Source of the DNA: Desulfosudis oleivorans
GTDB taxonomy: Bacteria > Desulfobacterota > Desulfobacteria > Desulfobacterales > SURF-7
DNA length: 35,781 bases
Direction: 5' to 3'
Assembly: GCA_020723325.1 (NCBI GenBank)
Contig: DYJD01000049.1
Span: 1 to 35,781 of the forward strand
The position numbers and the translations under genes were made by a program. The notes beneath the pieces were generated by a model. It was given only the letters and a program-made list of their open reading frames with translations, was not told where the DNA came from and did no database searches. How positions within the stretch are numbered: position 1 is the first letter of the stretch; each line of letters starts with the position of its first letter. Positions 25,427 through 33,888 of the stretch are shown here, piece after piece.

Positions 25427-26272
25427 ATGGAAAAACAGAGAGCCTTTGATCCAGAAGAAATCCGGGCGTTCATGCCGGCGGAAAAAGTCGGACTGGTGGC
25501 CACCGTGAATCCGGAAGGATTGCCGCATATCACCTTGATCACTTCCATCCGGGCTGCCGGACCCAGCCAGCTCACCCTGGGGGAATTTTGCAAGGGTAAA
25601 AGCAAGGCCCATGTTCAGCATAATCACAAAGTCGGCTTCCTGATCATGACCATGGACCGCAAAGTATGGCGCGGCAAGGCGCGCTGGACCCATCTGCGCA
25701 GTGAGGGGCCTGAGTTCGAGCAGTACAATGACTTGCCGGCCTTTCGCTACAATGCCTATTTCGGCATCAATACGGTTCATTATCTGGATCTGGTGGAAGC
25801 CACCCAGGGAATGCCGCTACCCTTGGGCCGGATCATCAGTGCGGCCCTGCTGACCAAATGGGCCAAGGGCGGGGCTGCGGGAAATACAGGCGAACGTATT
25901 CTCAAACCCTTTGCCGAAGGGATTTTTAATCGTCTGGACGCCTTGAAGTTCATGGCCTATGTGGCGGAAGACGGTTATCCGGTGATTTTTCCCGTGCTGC
26001 AATGCCAGGCGGTGAACAGCCGCAGGCTGGCCTTTGGATTGGGTGCTTTTGGCGACGAGCTCAAGAAAATTCCCCAAGGGGCGGTGGTAGCTGTATTCGG
26101 TCTTACCATGTCCATGGAAGACGTGCTCATCCGTGGAACCTATCGCGGCATGGCCCCATATCGAATGGTGCGTCTGGGGGTGGTGGATATCGACTGGGTC
26201 TACAACTCCATGCCGCCCTGTCACGGCCAGATTTATCCGGCTGTGCCATTGCGGCCGGTGTTAGATTTTTGA
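25427..26272 (+). CDS. PNPOx-like FMN split-barrel protein in the glycyl radical operon
   Basis: A 281-residue protein whose first ~110 residues resemble the pyridoxamine-5'-phosphate-oxidase-like split barrel: VGLVATVNPEGLPHITLIT, then a SKAHVQHNHKVGFLIM strand typical of flavin-binding members. The second half (~150-270) repeats a barrel-like pattern (KFMAYVAEDGYPVIFPVLQC), suggesting a tandem arrangement. It likely binds FMN, F420 or haem; which is not visible. AAGGAGG lies six bases before the ATG and the gene is 12 bases after the activase, so it belongs to the operon. Its role with a radical enzyme is unknown; redox supply to the activase, oxygen defence or product handling are guesses. 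Confidence 0.8.
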   Translation: MEKQRAFDPEEIRAFMPAEKVGLVATVNPEGLPHITLITSIRAAGPSQLTLGEFCKGKSKAHVQHNHKVGFLIMTMDRKVWRGKARWTHLRSEGPEFEQYNDLPAFRYNAYFGINTVHYLDLVEATQGMPLPLGRIISAALLTKWAKGGAAGNTGERILKPFAEGIFNRLDALKFMAYVAEDGYPVIFPVLQCQAVNSRRLAFGLGAFGDELKKIPQGAVVAVFGLTMSMEDVLIRGTYRGMAPYRMVRLGVVDIDWVYNSMPPCHGQIYPAVPLRPVLDF

Positions 26273-26988
26273 AAAGTCATCTCGCTTCTGGCGATTTTAA
26301 TCCAGTTTTGTTGAGCCTTCAAATAGTGGGCGGGCGCCACCTTTTCGCTTTGTAAGATGGTTTGAAAAACCTGATCAGCTTCATCCCGCCGGCCAAGTTT
26401 CTTCAGCAGTAAGCCTTGTCGGCAGCGGACCTCTTCACCGGGATAGGTTTTTGAAAGCGTTGCATATGACTGTAAAGCCCGGTCAAGCTCGCCTGACTCT
26501 TCATAAGCCCGGGCCAACAATAAATCGAATTGGGTGTTCCCCCGGCTGGTTTGAATTTCCCGCCATTTGTGCAGATGGATTTTGGCGTTTTCATAATCGC
26601 CTTTAAAAAAATAGGCGCAACTGAGCCCTTCAAGAATGGCTGGGTCGTCGCTGTAGATTCCATCCAAACTTTTCAAGTACAGCGCAATGGCCTCATCAAA
26701 TCGGCCGGAATTTACATAGGCTTCCGCCAACTTCTTCCGGTTGATCACGCTGGGCGAATGGGCAAGCTGGTCCTCAAGATATTCAATGCTTTGTTGGCGT
26801 TTTCTGTTTCTGTTTTGCCGAACATTCACCAATATCTCCGGGGCGCATTCGCAGAGAAAATAGATGATACAACCGATCCCGGGAAAAAAAATAATGATCC
26901 AAATCCAGTATCGGTCTCGTCCTGTACGAATTGCATGCATTACGAAGAGCAACTGTAGAACAATATCCATTGCGGCTAATACCGGCAT
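26233..26988 (-). CDS. Membrane-anchored TPR protein
   Basis: A 251-residue minus-strand protein. Two hydrophobic segments near the N-terminus (~5-18 and ~27-45, with a WIWIIIFFPGIGCIIYF stretch of the PLD-nuclease N-terminal anchor type) are followed by a basic linker and tetratricopeptide repeats from ~75 to 230 (for example AEAYVNSGRFDEAIALYLKS and ARAYEESGELDRALQSYATL). TPRs mediate protein contacts, so it is probably a cytoplasm-facing scaffold. AAGGAGG lies six bases before the ATG. Its 3' end overlaps the 3' end of the PNPOx-like gene by 40 bases, tail to tail. Confidence 0.85.
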   Translation of the reverse strand: MPVLAAMDIVLQLLFVMHAIRTGRDRYWIWIIIFFPGIGCIIYFLCECAPEILVNVRQNRNRKRQQSIEYLEDQLAHSPSVINRKKLAEAYVNSGRFDEAIALYLKSLDGIYSDDPAILEGLSCAYFFKGDYENAKIHLHKWREIQTSRGNTQFDLLLARAYEESGELDRALQSYATLSKTYPGEEVRCRQGLLLKKLGRRDEADQVFQTILQSEKVAPAHYLKAQQNWIKIARSEMTFQKSNTGRNGTAG

Positions 26989-27032
26989 TGCAAACCTCCT
27001 TTATCGCAGCACATCCGGTAGCTGGTGTAAAA

Positions 27033-27125
27033 CTGGGCCTTGGTCACCATTTCGGCCGTATCGCGGCTGGAAGCCGCTCCCACGATGGCGGATGTTGAAA
27101 CGATGATCAAGACCAAAAAATGATT
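27033..27125 (-). repeat. REP-like dispersed repeat, copy 2 (inverted relative to copy 1)
   Basis: On the minus strand this reads TTTTTTGGTCTTGATCATCG, a variable spacer, then the GTGGGAGCGGCTTCCAGCCG core and GATACGGCCGAAATGGTGACC. The core and the outer flanks match copy 1 at 773-862. In this copy a continuous minus-strand frame (LIIVSTSAIVGAASSRDTAEM) crosses the element, which might be coincidence or a relic of a coding source. Confidence 0.75.
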
Positions 27126-27283
27126 ATCAGCTTATTTAGCAAAACAAATGCCAAACATCAACGGCGGATAACTAACCCTTGCATACTGTTTGGATACAAT
27201 CGACACAGGATCGAAGTTCATGCCCACCGGCTTTAACAGATAAAGACAATTTTCGGCAAAACATCTGTCAAAAATTGTCATGG

Positions 27284-27312
27284 TTGACAGCTTTTAAGCT
27301 TTGTCATATGTT
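27284..27312 (+). promoter_or_regulatory. Candidate promoter of the lipoprotein gene
   Basis: TTGACA at 27284-27289, a 17-base spacer and TATGTT at 27307-27312, giving a leader of about 105 bases before the ATG at 27424. By eye only. Confidence 0.45.
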
Positions 27313-27423
27313 CGCGAATAGAAACAAATTCGTTATTATTCCTGCCGGTTTTCGAATGATTTGCATGCGGTGGTCAGCCGACTGCAAATATATGATCAGC
27401 CCATGTAAAAGGGAGAACGTTGC

Positions 27424-28197
27424 ATGAAATGGTTTCAAACAATTCAGATGCCGTGGCATCGAGGGATTTTTCTGGTTTGTCTGCTGTCCTTGATAATGGG
27501 TTGCAGCAACACCGACGGCGGTGACGAAATCCCCGTTCCCAGCAGTACCCCCAAAGATGTGGCGGGCACTTGGCAAACCGTGGAAACCGTTACCGGTGAC
27601 TGCAGCGGCGAGCAATACCCCTTTACGGTTTATGACACCTATCTGGTGACCCAGTCCGGCAGCAATCTTACCATCACGATTCAATCCCGATCCGTACAGG
27701 TGACCGGAACCATATCCGGCAACCATATCAGTTGGCAAGGTAGTTTTCCGGATGATGGCGGAACTCTGTCTGTGGTTTTTTCCGGCGCCCTGAATAGTGT
27801 CAGCCAGATTTCCGGTACTGGCACCTGGGAATGGTCAGACGGCAGTTATACTTGTCATGGCACGACCCAGATTCTGGCCACCAATCCCGAAAATAAAGCC
27901 GCCGGATACTGGCAAGGTTCCTGGGAAAGTTCACGCTTCGGGCTTTCCGGTACTTTTTCCGCCAACATCCAGCAGCAAGGCTCCACTTTAACCGGAACCA
28001 TCAGTGTTTCTGAGGTTGTTATCAATGATGAACCGTTGAAGGGCACCAGCACCGGCAACAAAATTGTTTTTGGCGACATCAATGACAGGATCGTCTTTAG
28101 CGGCAATATAACAGATCTGAACAAGGCCGGCGGAACTTACCAGTTTAACAGTATCCTGGACAGCGGCACCTGGACCGCCACCCGTGCCAATCCATAG
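27424..28197 (+). CDS. Putative lipoprotein with two beta-rich repeats
   Basis: A 257-residue protein with a signal peptide ending in the lipobox LIMGC (Cys27), hence membrane-anchored and extracytoplasmic. The mature part shows two similar beta-rich units: GTWQTVETVTG..., ~48-150, and GYWQGSWESS..., ~160-255. Each opens with a G-x-W motif and contains S-x-L-T-I/G-T-I strands, a pattern like small lipocalin- or barrel-type repeats. No family recognised. AAAGGGAG lies before the ATG. Confidence 0.7.
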   Translation: MKWFQTIQMPWHRGIFLVCLLSLIMGCSNTDGGDEIPVPSSTPKDVAGTWQTVETVTGDCSGEQYPFTVYDTYLVTQSGSNLTITIQSRSVQVTGTISGNHISWQGSFPDDGGTLSVVFSGALNSVSQISGTGTWEWSDGSYTCHGTTQILATNPENKAAGYWQGSWESSRFGLSGTFSANIQQQGSTLTGTISVSEVVINDEPLKGTSTGNKIVFGDINDRIVFSGNITDLNKAGGTYQFNSILDSGTWTATRANP

Positions 28198-28351
28198 CCG
28201 CCTAGCACAACTTGATTTAACTATAATGCTTAATAATCAATTGCTAATGAATAATTATTAACCTTATAGGGGAGCGCTTACGCCAAAATCAATCGGCAGA
28301 ATACCTTAATTCATAATTCGTAATTATTAATTCATAATTGCTTTTCAGGCG
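28198..28351. repeat. AT-rich intergenic repeats before lepB
   Basis: Rich in overlapping words AATTATTAA, TTCATAATT and TTCGTAATT (for example 28311-28341), which form several possible hairpins. A milder version of the same word family occurs after murA at 11395-11421. No gene is seen. Confidence 0.45.
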
Positions 28352-28855
28352 GTGGTTGTGAAAGTTGCCCTAAAACAATTTTTCATGCCGGCTTTTACCA
28401 GGGGCTTTTTGATCCGAATTCTTCTGACCGCCTTTTTTTCCATCCTTTTTTTCGCTTATGTGTGCATTCCCATGCGGGTGACCGGCCAAAGCATGGCGCC
28501 TACCTTTACCGATCGCCAACTGGTGTTTTGTTGGGCGCCTTCCTATTGGTTTTCAAGCCCTGAGCGTTTTGATTCTGTTTTTGTCACAATGGCGGGAAAG
28601 CGGGTGGTGCTGCTGAAACGGGTGGTGGCCTTGGCCGGGGAAACCATCGGTTTTCTGAACGGGGAACTGCGAATCAACGGACTTCGGCTGGATGAGCCCC
28701 ATGTGGCCTACAAAGGCATTTGGAATCTTTCAGAGCGCAAGGTAAAAGACGGCTGCGTATATGTGATCGGCGACAACCGCTCCGCCTCCATGGAAAACCA
28801 TGTGTTCGGTCAGACTCCTGTTAAACGCATCCTGGGGAGGCCGCTGGCATGGTGA
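28352..28855 (+). CDS. lepB: Signal peptidase I
   Basis: A 167-residue membrane protease that removes signal peptides on the outer face of the inner membrane. One N-terminal membrane helix (~20-40) precedes the catalytic serine Ser47 in VTGQSMAPT and the catalytic lysine Lys89 in LLKRVVALAGE. The later GDNRSASMENHVFG box matches the family's GDN motif region. It is shorter than typical Gram-negative LepB and resembles compact S26 peptidases. Starts are GTG codons at 28352 or 28358; AGGCGG fits the second slightly better. The gene overlaps the next one by seven bases. Confidence 0.88.
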   Translation: MVVKVALKQFFMPAFTRGFLIRILLTAFFSILFFAYVCIPMRVTGQSMAPTFTDRQLVFCWAPSYWFSSPERFDSVFVTMAGKRVVLLKRVVALAGETIGFLNGELRINGLRLDEPHVAYKGIWNLSERKVKDGCVYVIGDNRSASMENHVFGQTPVKRILGRPLAW

Positions 28856-29352
28856 CCAGAAAAAGCGTTTATATCCTGGTTGCGGTCGTGGTAGTAGTCG
28901 TGGCAGCGGCTGTCTACTGGCTGGTTTTCAGTGAAGAAAATCGGGTCCGTCAGGTGATTAATTCCGGCGCCGGGCTTGTAAGCAAAGCCGCCCATGAGCA
29001 GCCCCTGGTGCTGGCAGCCAAATCCAACCGTTTGAAACCGCTCCTGGCGGATGAGCTGATTGTGGATATTCCGGCTTATCATTTCCAGGGCAAATATCAT
29101 AAAAACGATGTGGCCACAAGGGTCCTGGCGGCCATGACCCAAGCGGAAATCATTGAAGTGCAGGTCTTTGACCTTGCCGTCACCATATCGTCGGACCACC
29201 AGGCCGCCGCCGTCTTGACAGCGGAAGTGTCGCGTAAACTGACCGGACATGAAAAGGAGACGGATTATCTTCAGTTGGCCTGCGGATTGGAAAAAAAAGC
29301 CGGAGATTGGCTGATCAATCATATTGAAGTCATTGAAACCCTGGAAAAGTAG
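28849..29352 (+). CDS. Single-helix membrane protein overlapping lepB
   Basis: A 167-residue protein with a long N-terminal helix (~7-28, a run of valines and alanines) and a soluble extracytoplasmic domain. The domain has a helix-helix-strand pattern (SEENRVRQVINSG..., then strands around VFDLAVTISSD and LACGLEKKAGDWLI) like NTF2-like folds. The sequence gives no catalytic clue. Its ATG lies inside the last codons of lepB (ATGGTGA), so translation is probably coupled. That pairing hints at a role with signal peptidase, but this is inference. Confidence 0.75.
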   Translation: MVTRKSVYILVAVVVVVVAAAVYWLVFSEENRVRQVINSGAGLVSKAAHEQPLVLAAKSNRLKPLLADELIVDIPAYHFQGKYHKNDVATRVLAAMTQAEIIEVQVFDLAVTISSDHQAAAVLTAEVSRKLTGHEKETDYLQLACGLEKKAGDWLINHIEVIETLEK

Positions 29353-29357
29353 TTGAT

Positions 29358-29732
29358 GGTAGGCAGGCGGAGGAAACCAAAGACAGCCCCTATCTTCTGA
29401 AAAAACTGCTACCCCTGGCAGCGCCCTTGATAGTGGACCGTCACGAGCCGCTTTACAACTACAATGTTTGCGCTGCCCGGGAAATCAAACAAAACGTGAA
29501 AATCCCCGTCATCGTGGTGGGCGGCATTCGCCACCGCCATGATATCGAGCAGATCATCGGCGGCAACATGGCTGATTTCGTGGCCATGGGCCGGCCCTTC
29601 ATCATTGAACCGGACATCGTCAACCGGTTCAAAAACCAGGACTTGTCCGAGTCTTCCTGCATCAACTGCGGCTATTGTCTGCTGGCCATTGAGCAGGGGC
29701 CCACCCGATGCTTTCACGGGGAGTTGTCTTAG
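29358..29732 (+). pseudogene. C-terminal remnant of an NADH:flavin oxidoreductase
   Basis: About 125 codons matching only the end of an old-yellow-enzyme family protein. Visible are VKIPVIVVGGIRHRHDIEQII (the FMN phosphate-binding strand-loop), DFVAMGRPFIIEPDIV and the closing cysteine motif CINCGYC. The N-terminal two-thirds of the barrel, with substrate and flavin residues, is missing. The frame has no start codon with a ribosome site and stays open into the preceding gene's end, so this looks like a deletion remnant. It abuts the ppiB gene, overlapping it by four bases. Confidence 0.7.
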
Positions 29733-30223
29733 GCTGTCACTGTCGCGCTGGTGATGACGACCGGTGTCAGGGGCACATCGTCATGCATGCCCTTTCTGCC
29801 GGTGGCCACGGCCTTGATTTGGTCCACCACATCCTGGCCCTGGACCACCTTGCCGAAGACCGCATAGCCCCAACCCTGGGGGGTTTTGGCGGTATGATTC
29901 AGAAAAGCGTTTTGGCTGACATTGATGAAAAACTGGGATGTGGCGCTGTGGGGGTCCATGGTGCGGGCCATGGCAATGGTGTAGGCTTCGTTGCTGAGGC
30001 CATTGTTGGCCTCATTTTCAATGGGTTTCAGGGTTTGCTTTTCTTTCATGGCCTCGGTCAGGCCGCCCCCCTGGATCATGAAACCGTTGATCACCCGGTG
30101 GAAAATCGTGCCGTTGTAATGACCGCTGTCCACATAGGCCAAAAAATTTGCCACAGTTTTGGGCGCCTTGGCCACATTTAGTTCAATCAGGATTTCTCCC
30201 ATGCTGGTTTCAAGTTTTACCAC
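29729..30223 (-). CDS. ppiB: Cyclophilin-type peptidyl-prolyl cis-trans isomerase
   Basis: A 164-residue cytoplasmic cyclophilin that speeds proline isomerisation during folding. Conserved pieces are [20 protein letters not shown] (catalytic Arg and Phe region), [17 protein letters not shown] and [16 protein letters not shown]. No signal peptide, which fits PpiB rather than periplasmic PpiA. AGGAGA lies before the ATG. It follows the CNNM/CorC gene by 26 bases on the same strand and is probably co-transcribed. Confidence 0.95.
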   Translation of the reverse strand: MVKLETSMGEILIELNVAKAPKTVANFLAYVDSGHYNGTIFHRVINGFMIQGGGLTEAMKEKQTLKPIENEANNGLSNEAYTIAMARTMDPHSATSQFFINVSQNAFLNHTAKTPQGWGYAVFGKVVQGQDVVDQIKAVATGRKGMHDDVPLTPVVITSATVTA

Positions 30224-30249
30224 TTTTTGTTCTCCTTTACTGATTGCGA

Positions 30250-31539
30250 TTAGGCATCGGGATCATAGACGCGAATGTCGGCATCCGCGGCTTGATCCGG
30301 CGGGAGTTTTTCAATCTCCACCTCGATGATATGCTTTTCATCCGCCTTGGTGATGCGGAAGGTCGTGTTTTCGATTTTCAGTTCTTCACCGGATTCCGGA
30401 ATGCGGCGGAGATGGGTGAGGATGTAGCCGGATATGGTTTCGTAATCCTCTTCTTCGCTGATGTTCAAGTTCAAGGTTTCATTGATCTCTTCGATTTCCG
30501 TTTCGCCGCGCACTATGCTTTTATGATCATCGACGCGGCGGATCATGATTTGTTCCTTGTCGGTTTCATCGTAGATATCGCCGACGATTTCTTCCAGGAT
30601 ATCTTCAATGGTGATCAACCCGCTGATGCCGCCGTGTTCATCCGCCACCAGGGCGATATGCACTTTGGCTTTCTGGAATTCCTTCAGCAAATCATCCAGC
30701 AAAATGGTCTCGGGGATGAACATGGCCGGCCGTACAATCTCCTTGACATGCCGGTCTTCAAAACCAGCCAGGGCCGCCTTGAGCACGTCCTTGGCGTACA
30801 GGATTCCCACGATATTGTCATGTTTGCCTTCATAGGCCGGAATGCGTGAAAAGCCTTTGTTGACAATTTCTTCAGAGACTTCACACAAGGTGGCTTCCGC
30901 GTTCACCACAAACATTTTGGTCCTGTCGATCATGATCTCGTTGGCCTGGAGATCACTGAAGCGGAAAATGTTGTGGATCATGATGCGTTCATCTTCCTCC
31001 ACCTCGCCGGCTTCTTCGCCCAGACTGACCACGGTCTTGATTTCTTCTTCGGTGATGATCTGGCTAATGCCGTTTTCAAAGGGCTTGGACATTAAACGGG
31101 TGATCCACTCCAGCAGGATGATGGCCGGGAAAAACACATACTGAAAACCGCGAATAAAGGGCGCGGTAGCCACGGCGATTTGTTCGTTTTTGGAAAAAGC
31201 GATATTTTTGGGCACGATTTCGCCGAATACCAGGATCAGGAAGGTCATGCCGCCGATGACAAAGCCGATGGAATCCGAGTGAAAAGTCTTGATGGCAATG
31301 GAGGTGGCCATGGAAGAAGCGGCAATGTTGACCAGGTTGTTGCCGATGAGCAAGGTGACGATCAGACGTTTGCTGTTTTCCTTGAGAAGGTGAACCTGGT
31401 GAATGCCCCGGCGTTTCTGCTCCAGCAGGTGCTGAATGCGGATTTTGGAAAGGGAAATAAAGGCGGTTTCCGATCCGGAAAAAAAGGCCGAAAGCAACAA
31501 ACAAATTATAAGAAAAAGAATTTGATGGGTTATGTCCAT
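30250..31539 (-). CDS. CNNM/CorC-family (hemolysin-like) membrane protein
   Basis: A 429-residue inner-membrane protein, likely handling Mg2+ or another divalent ion. The N-terminal CNNM (DUF21) transmembrane domain (~1-180) contains [13 protein letters not shown] and a conserved GEIVPK motif. Two CBS domains follow at ~195-315 (near [11 protein letters not shown] and [20 protein letters not shown]), then the CorC/HlyC C-terminal domain (~330-425). The length and domain order are complete. Ribosome-site support before the ATG is weak. The older name hemolysin does not imply a toxin. Confidence 0.93.
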   Translation of the reverse strand: MDITHQILFLIICLLLSAFFSGSETAFISLSKIRIQHLLEQKRRGIHQVHLLKENSKRLIVTLLIGNNLVNIAASSMATSIAIKTFHSDSIGFVIGGMTFLILVFGEIVPKNIAFSKNEQIAVATAPFIRGFQYVFFPAIILLEWITRLMSKPFENGISQIITEEEIKTVVSLGEEAGEVEEDERIMIHNIFRFSDLQANEIMIDRTKMFVVNAEATLCEVSEEIVNKGFSRIPAYEGKHDNIVGILYAKDVLKAALAGFEDRHVKEIVRPAMFIPETILLDDLLKEFQKAKVHIALVADEHGGISGLITIEDILEEIVGDIYDETDKEQIMIRRVDDHKSIVRGETEIEEINETLNLNISEEEDYETISGYILTHLRRIPESGEELKIENTTFRITKADEKHIIEVEIEKLPPDQAADADIRVYDPDA

Positions 31540-31913
31540 ATATAATGTAAAGTCCGGTCGATCAACCGAATATCCCCTGCTCTGGTAACCTATGGAATCG
31601 TCTGGCGGTGATTATCGGATACGATGGCGCTGCCATCTCTTATTTGGCACGGACTTTTGCGGGTCAGCGTCGCCTGGGCGCTCAAGCACGAATTCCTGTA
31701 ACTAATCAAAAAAAGTCAATTAACAGGACGTATATGACTGAAAGTTTTTTCACTGTCAAGGACGAATCCAAAAATCCGTACGCTAATCGCACATCTTGTT
31801 GTGGTCTGATTTAAATTGGGTATAGATTGTGGTTGCAATAAATTGTCTTGACAACTTTACAAATTTAAAAGAATATCTACCTGTGCTTAAAAATGTGTCA
31901 TCAGTGGGAGCCC
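31540..31913. other. Intergenic region between CorC-like gene and GntR/UTRA operon
   Basis: No gene supported; a 68-codon frame at 31608-31814 has no ribosome site and no family resemblance. The right half is AT-rich and holds the operator-like palindrome at 31843-31854. Confidence 0.5.
31843..31854 (+). promoter_or_regulatory. Operator-like palindrome over a -35 box
   Basis: TTGTC-TT-GACAA is a 5-base-arm palindrome. Its right half is part of TTGACA (31848-31853), a good -35 box; a weak -10 candidate, GAATAT, lies 17 bases further (31871-31876). GntR-family repressors often bind TTGT..ACAA-type sites, so autoregulation by the adjacent gene is likely. Confidence 0.5.
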
Positions 31914-32684
31914 ATGGTAAAAAACCATATGGAACAAAAGCTTAATTTCGACTCGCCCCTGCCTTTGTATCATCAATTGGCCGAGGTTCTGCTGGCCCGG
32001 ATCCGCGCCGGTGAATATCCGCCGGGAGCCAAAATCCCCTCGGAACATGAACTGGCGGCCGATTTCGGCATCGGCCGGCCCACGGCGCGCCAGGCCACGG
32101 AGCTGCTTGTGCGCCGGCGGATTTTGACACGCCGGCGCGGGTCCGGCACCTTTGTCCGGGAGAAAACGGAGGAAGTGGATCTGTTTTCCCTGGCCGGAAC
32201 CATGGCATCTTTTCATGAAAAGGGGATTCCGCTTTCCACCCAGATTCTGCAACAACCTAAAATTCTGGTTGTAAGTATGGCTGCGGAAAATCCTTTTGCC
32301 GGAAGACCGGCGTATTTTCTATCCCGTCTAAGCCGGGTGGAAGAAAGCCCGGTGTTGTTGGAGGAAATATACCTCCACCCGACCCTTTTTGCCGGCATCG
32401 AGGGGCTGGATCTCACCGGCCGCTCCCTTTCCCGTATCGTGGCCGAGCAATATTATATGCGGCCCATCGGCGGGACTCAGCATTTCCGCATCGGCCGGCT
32501 GGAGCGGGAGCGGGCGCTGCAGCTTGCGGTCAGCCCGGAAACCCCCATTTTGATGGTCAAGCGCTTTTTGCATTTCAAGCAAGCCCGGCAAGCCATTTTT
32601 GCGGAATTATTTTGTCGTACCGACCGCTTTGTTTTTTCCCAGCAGATAGGAGGCATGGACCATGAAGAAGAGAGGATATTATGA
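31914..32684 (+). CDS. GntR-family regulator with UTRA effector domain
   Basis: A transcription factor of about 256 residues. The winged helix-turn-helix (~18-85) has IPSEHELAADFGIGRPTARQA and RRRGSGTFV, typical of the HutC subfamily. The UTRA ligand-binding domain follows (~100-250: VVSMAAENPF..., SRVEESPVLLEEIYL, SPETPILMVKRF). Start is uncertain: ATGs at 31893, 31914 and 31929 are in frame; GGGAG at 31906-31910 is closest to 31914. Its last 23 bases overlap the start of the trpB-like gene, so it is the local regulator and translation is coupled. Effector unknown; an amino acid or indole-type ligand is plausible. Confidence 0.9.
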   Translation: MVKNHMEQKLNFDSPLPLYHQLAEVLLARIRAGEYPPGAKIPSEHELAADFGIGRPTARQATELLVRRRILTRRRGSGTFVREKTEEVDLFSLAGTMASFHEKGIPLSTQILQQPKILVVSMAAENPFAGRPAYFLSRLSRVEESPVLLEEIYLHPTLFAGIEGLDLTGRSLSRIVAEQYYMRPIGGTQHFRIGRLERERALQLAVSPETPILMVKRFLHFKQARQAIFAELFCRTDRFVFSQQIGGMDHEEERIL

Positions 32685-33888
32685 CGAATTCGGCGGCGCG
32701 TTTCTGCCGGAAATACTCACCGCCACCTTTGATGACCTGGAGGCGGCCTTTGAGGCGGTCAAGCATGATGAAAGCTTTTGGCAGGAGTATGCCGCCCTCA
32801 TGTCGAGCTATTCCTGCCGGCCCACCCCCCTGACCTTGGCCGATAACCTGACCCGCCATTTCGGCGGCGCCAGGATTTATATCAAACGGGAAGACCTGAA
32901 CCACACCGGCGCCCATAAGGCCAATAATGTCATGGGGCAGGGGCTTTTGGTCAAACGCATGGGCAAAACCCGGGTGATTGCTGAAACCGGGGCCGGCCAA
33001 CACGGTGTAGCCACCGCCACCATGGCCGCCAAGTTCGGTTTCAAATGCACCATCTACATGGGCGAAGTGGATGTGGAGCGTCAGCGACCCAATGTGTTCT
33101 GGATGGAGCGGCTGGGGGCCGAAGTCATACCGGTCAGGGAAGGCACGCGCATTCTGAAGGACGCCATCAATGAGGCCTTTCGGGACTGGGTCAGCAACAT
33201 GGATACTACCCATTATGTTCTGGGTACGGCCTGCGGCCCCCACCCCTTTCCGGAGATGGTGACCTATTTCCAGTCCATCATCGGTAAGGAGGCCCGCAAA
33301 CAGATCCTTGCGGCTGCCGGCAAGCTGCCGGCACGGGTTTATGCCTGCGTGGGCGGAGGTTCCAATGCCATGGGGATCTTCAGCGGTTTTCTGGAAGATC
33401 CGGTCACCCTGGTGGGAGTGGAAGCCGGCGGTTTGGGGCTTGATTCCGGCCGGCATGCGGCCCGGCTGGCCTCCAAGGACGCCAGCATCGGCGTGGCCCA
33501 GGGCTACAAGACCTATTTTTTGCAGGACGAGGACGGCCAGATGAAGGAAACCCACAGTGTGGCCGCAGGCTTGGATTATGTGGGGGTATCGCCCATCTTG
33601 TCACATTTGCAGGCGCGGGGGCGGGTACGCTTTGAGGCCGCCACGGATCAGGAGGTGGTGGAGGCCCTGGCCCTGACCATTCGCAAAGAGGGACTGATTC
33701 CGGCCCTGGAGTCGGCCCATGCCTTTGTGCAAGCCTTCAAGGAGGCCCCATTGTTGTCTCCGGAAGATGTTATCCTGATCAATCAGTCCGGACGCGGGGA
33801 TAAGGATATTTTCACCATTGCCGACGCCTTCGGCGATCCGGCCTGGAAGGCGTTCATCAAAGCCAAAGCGGAGGCCTATCATGCTTGA
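32662..33888 (+). CDS. trpB: Tryptophan synthase beta-subunit-like protein
   Basis: A 408-residue PLP enzyme of the TrpB1 type; TrpB joins serine and indole to make tryptophan. PLP lysine is Lys86 (GAHKANN), with AETGAGQHGVATAT and the phosphate loop CVGGGSNAMG intact. It departs from the usual sequence at places normally fixed: QRPNVFWMERLGA (usually QxxNVxRMxLLGA), GVAQGYKTY (usually GVLHGxKTY) and GLDYVGVSPILSH (usually GLDYPGVGPEHA). It might be a paralogue with shifted specificity or a divergent ordinary TrpB. AGGAGG lies eight bases before the ATG, inside the regulator gene. No other trp genes are near. Confidence 0.9.
   Translation: MKKRGYYDEFGGAFLPEILTATFDDLEAAFEAVKHDESFWQEYAALMSSYSCRPTPLTLADNLTRHFGGARIYIKREDLNHTGAHKANNVMGQGLLVKRMGKTRVIAETGAGQHGVATATMAAKFGFKCTIYMGEVDVERQRPNVFWMERLGAEVIPVREGTRILKDAINEAFRDWVSNMDTTHYVLGTACGPHPFPEMVTYFQSIIGKEARKQILAAAGKLPARVYACVGGGSNAMGIFSGFLEDPVTLVGVEAGGLGLDSGRHAARLASKDASIGVAQGYKTYFLQDEDGQMKETHSVAAGLDYVGVSPILSHLQARGRVRFEAATDQEVVEALALTIRKEGLIPALESAHAFVQAFKEAPLLSPEDVILINQSGRGDKDIFTIADAFGDPAWKAFIKAKAEAYHA

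Larger units (their letters stand above)
26989..27423. other. Intergenic region with repeat and promoter
   Basis: No convincing gene. It holds the second REP-like repeat copy (27033-27125), then about 150 bases of nondescript DNA and a promoter candidate (27284-27312) for the lipoprotein gene. An open frame at 27179-27427 has no ribosome site and an improbable composition. Confidence 0.5.

Noticed and set aside
27033-27125. Remnant of a pilin-like gene (LIIVSTSAIVGAASS frame)
   Set aside because: The frame is broken in the second copy at 773-862 while the hairpin core is conserved, so a palindromic repeat explains the data better.
27179-27427. 82-codon frame before the lipoprotein gene
   Set aside because: No ribosome site, many cysteines and tryptophans, and it spans a promoter candidate; probably chance.
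31608-31814. 68-codon frame in the gap before the GntR/UTRA gene
   Set aside because: No ribosome site and no family resemblance; the sequence looks intergenic.
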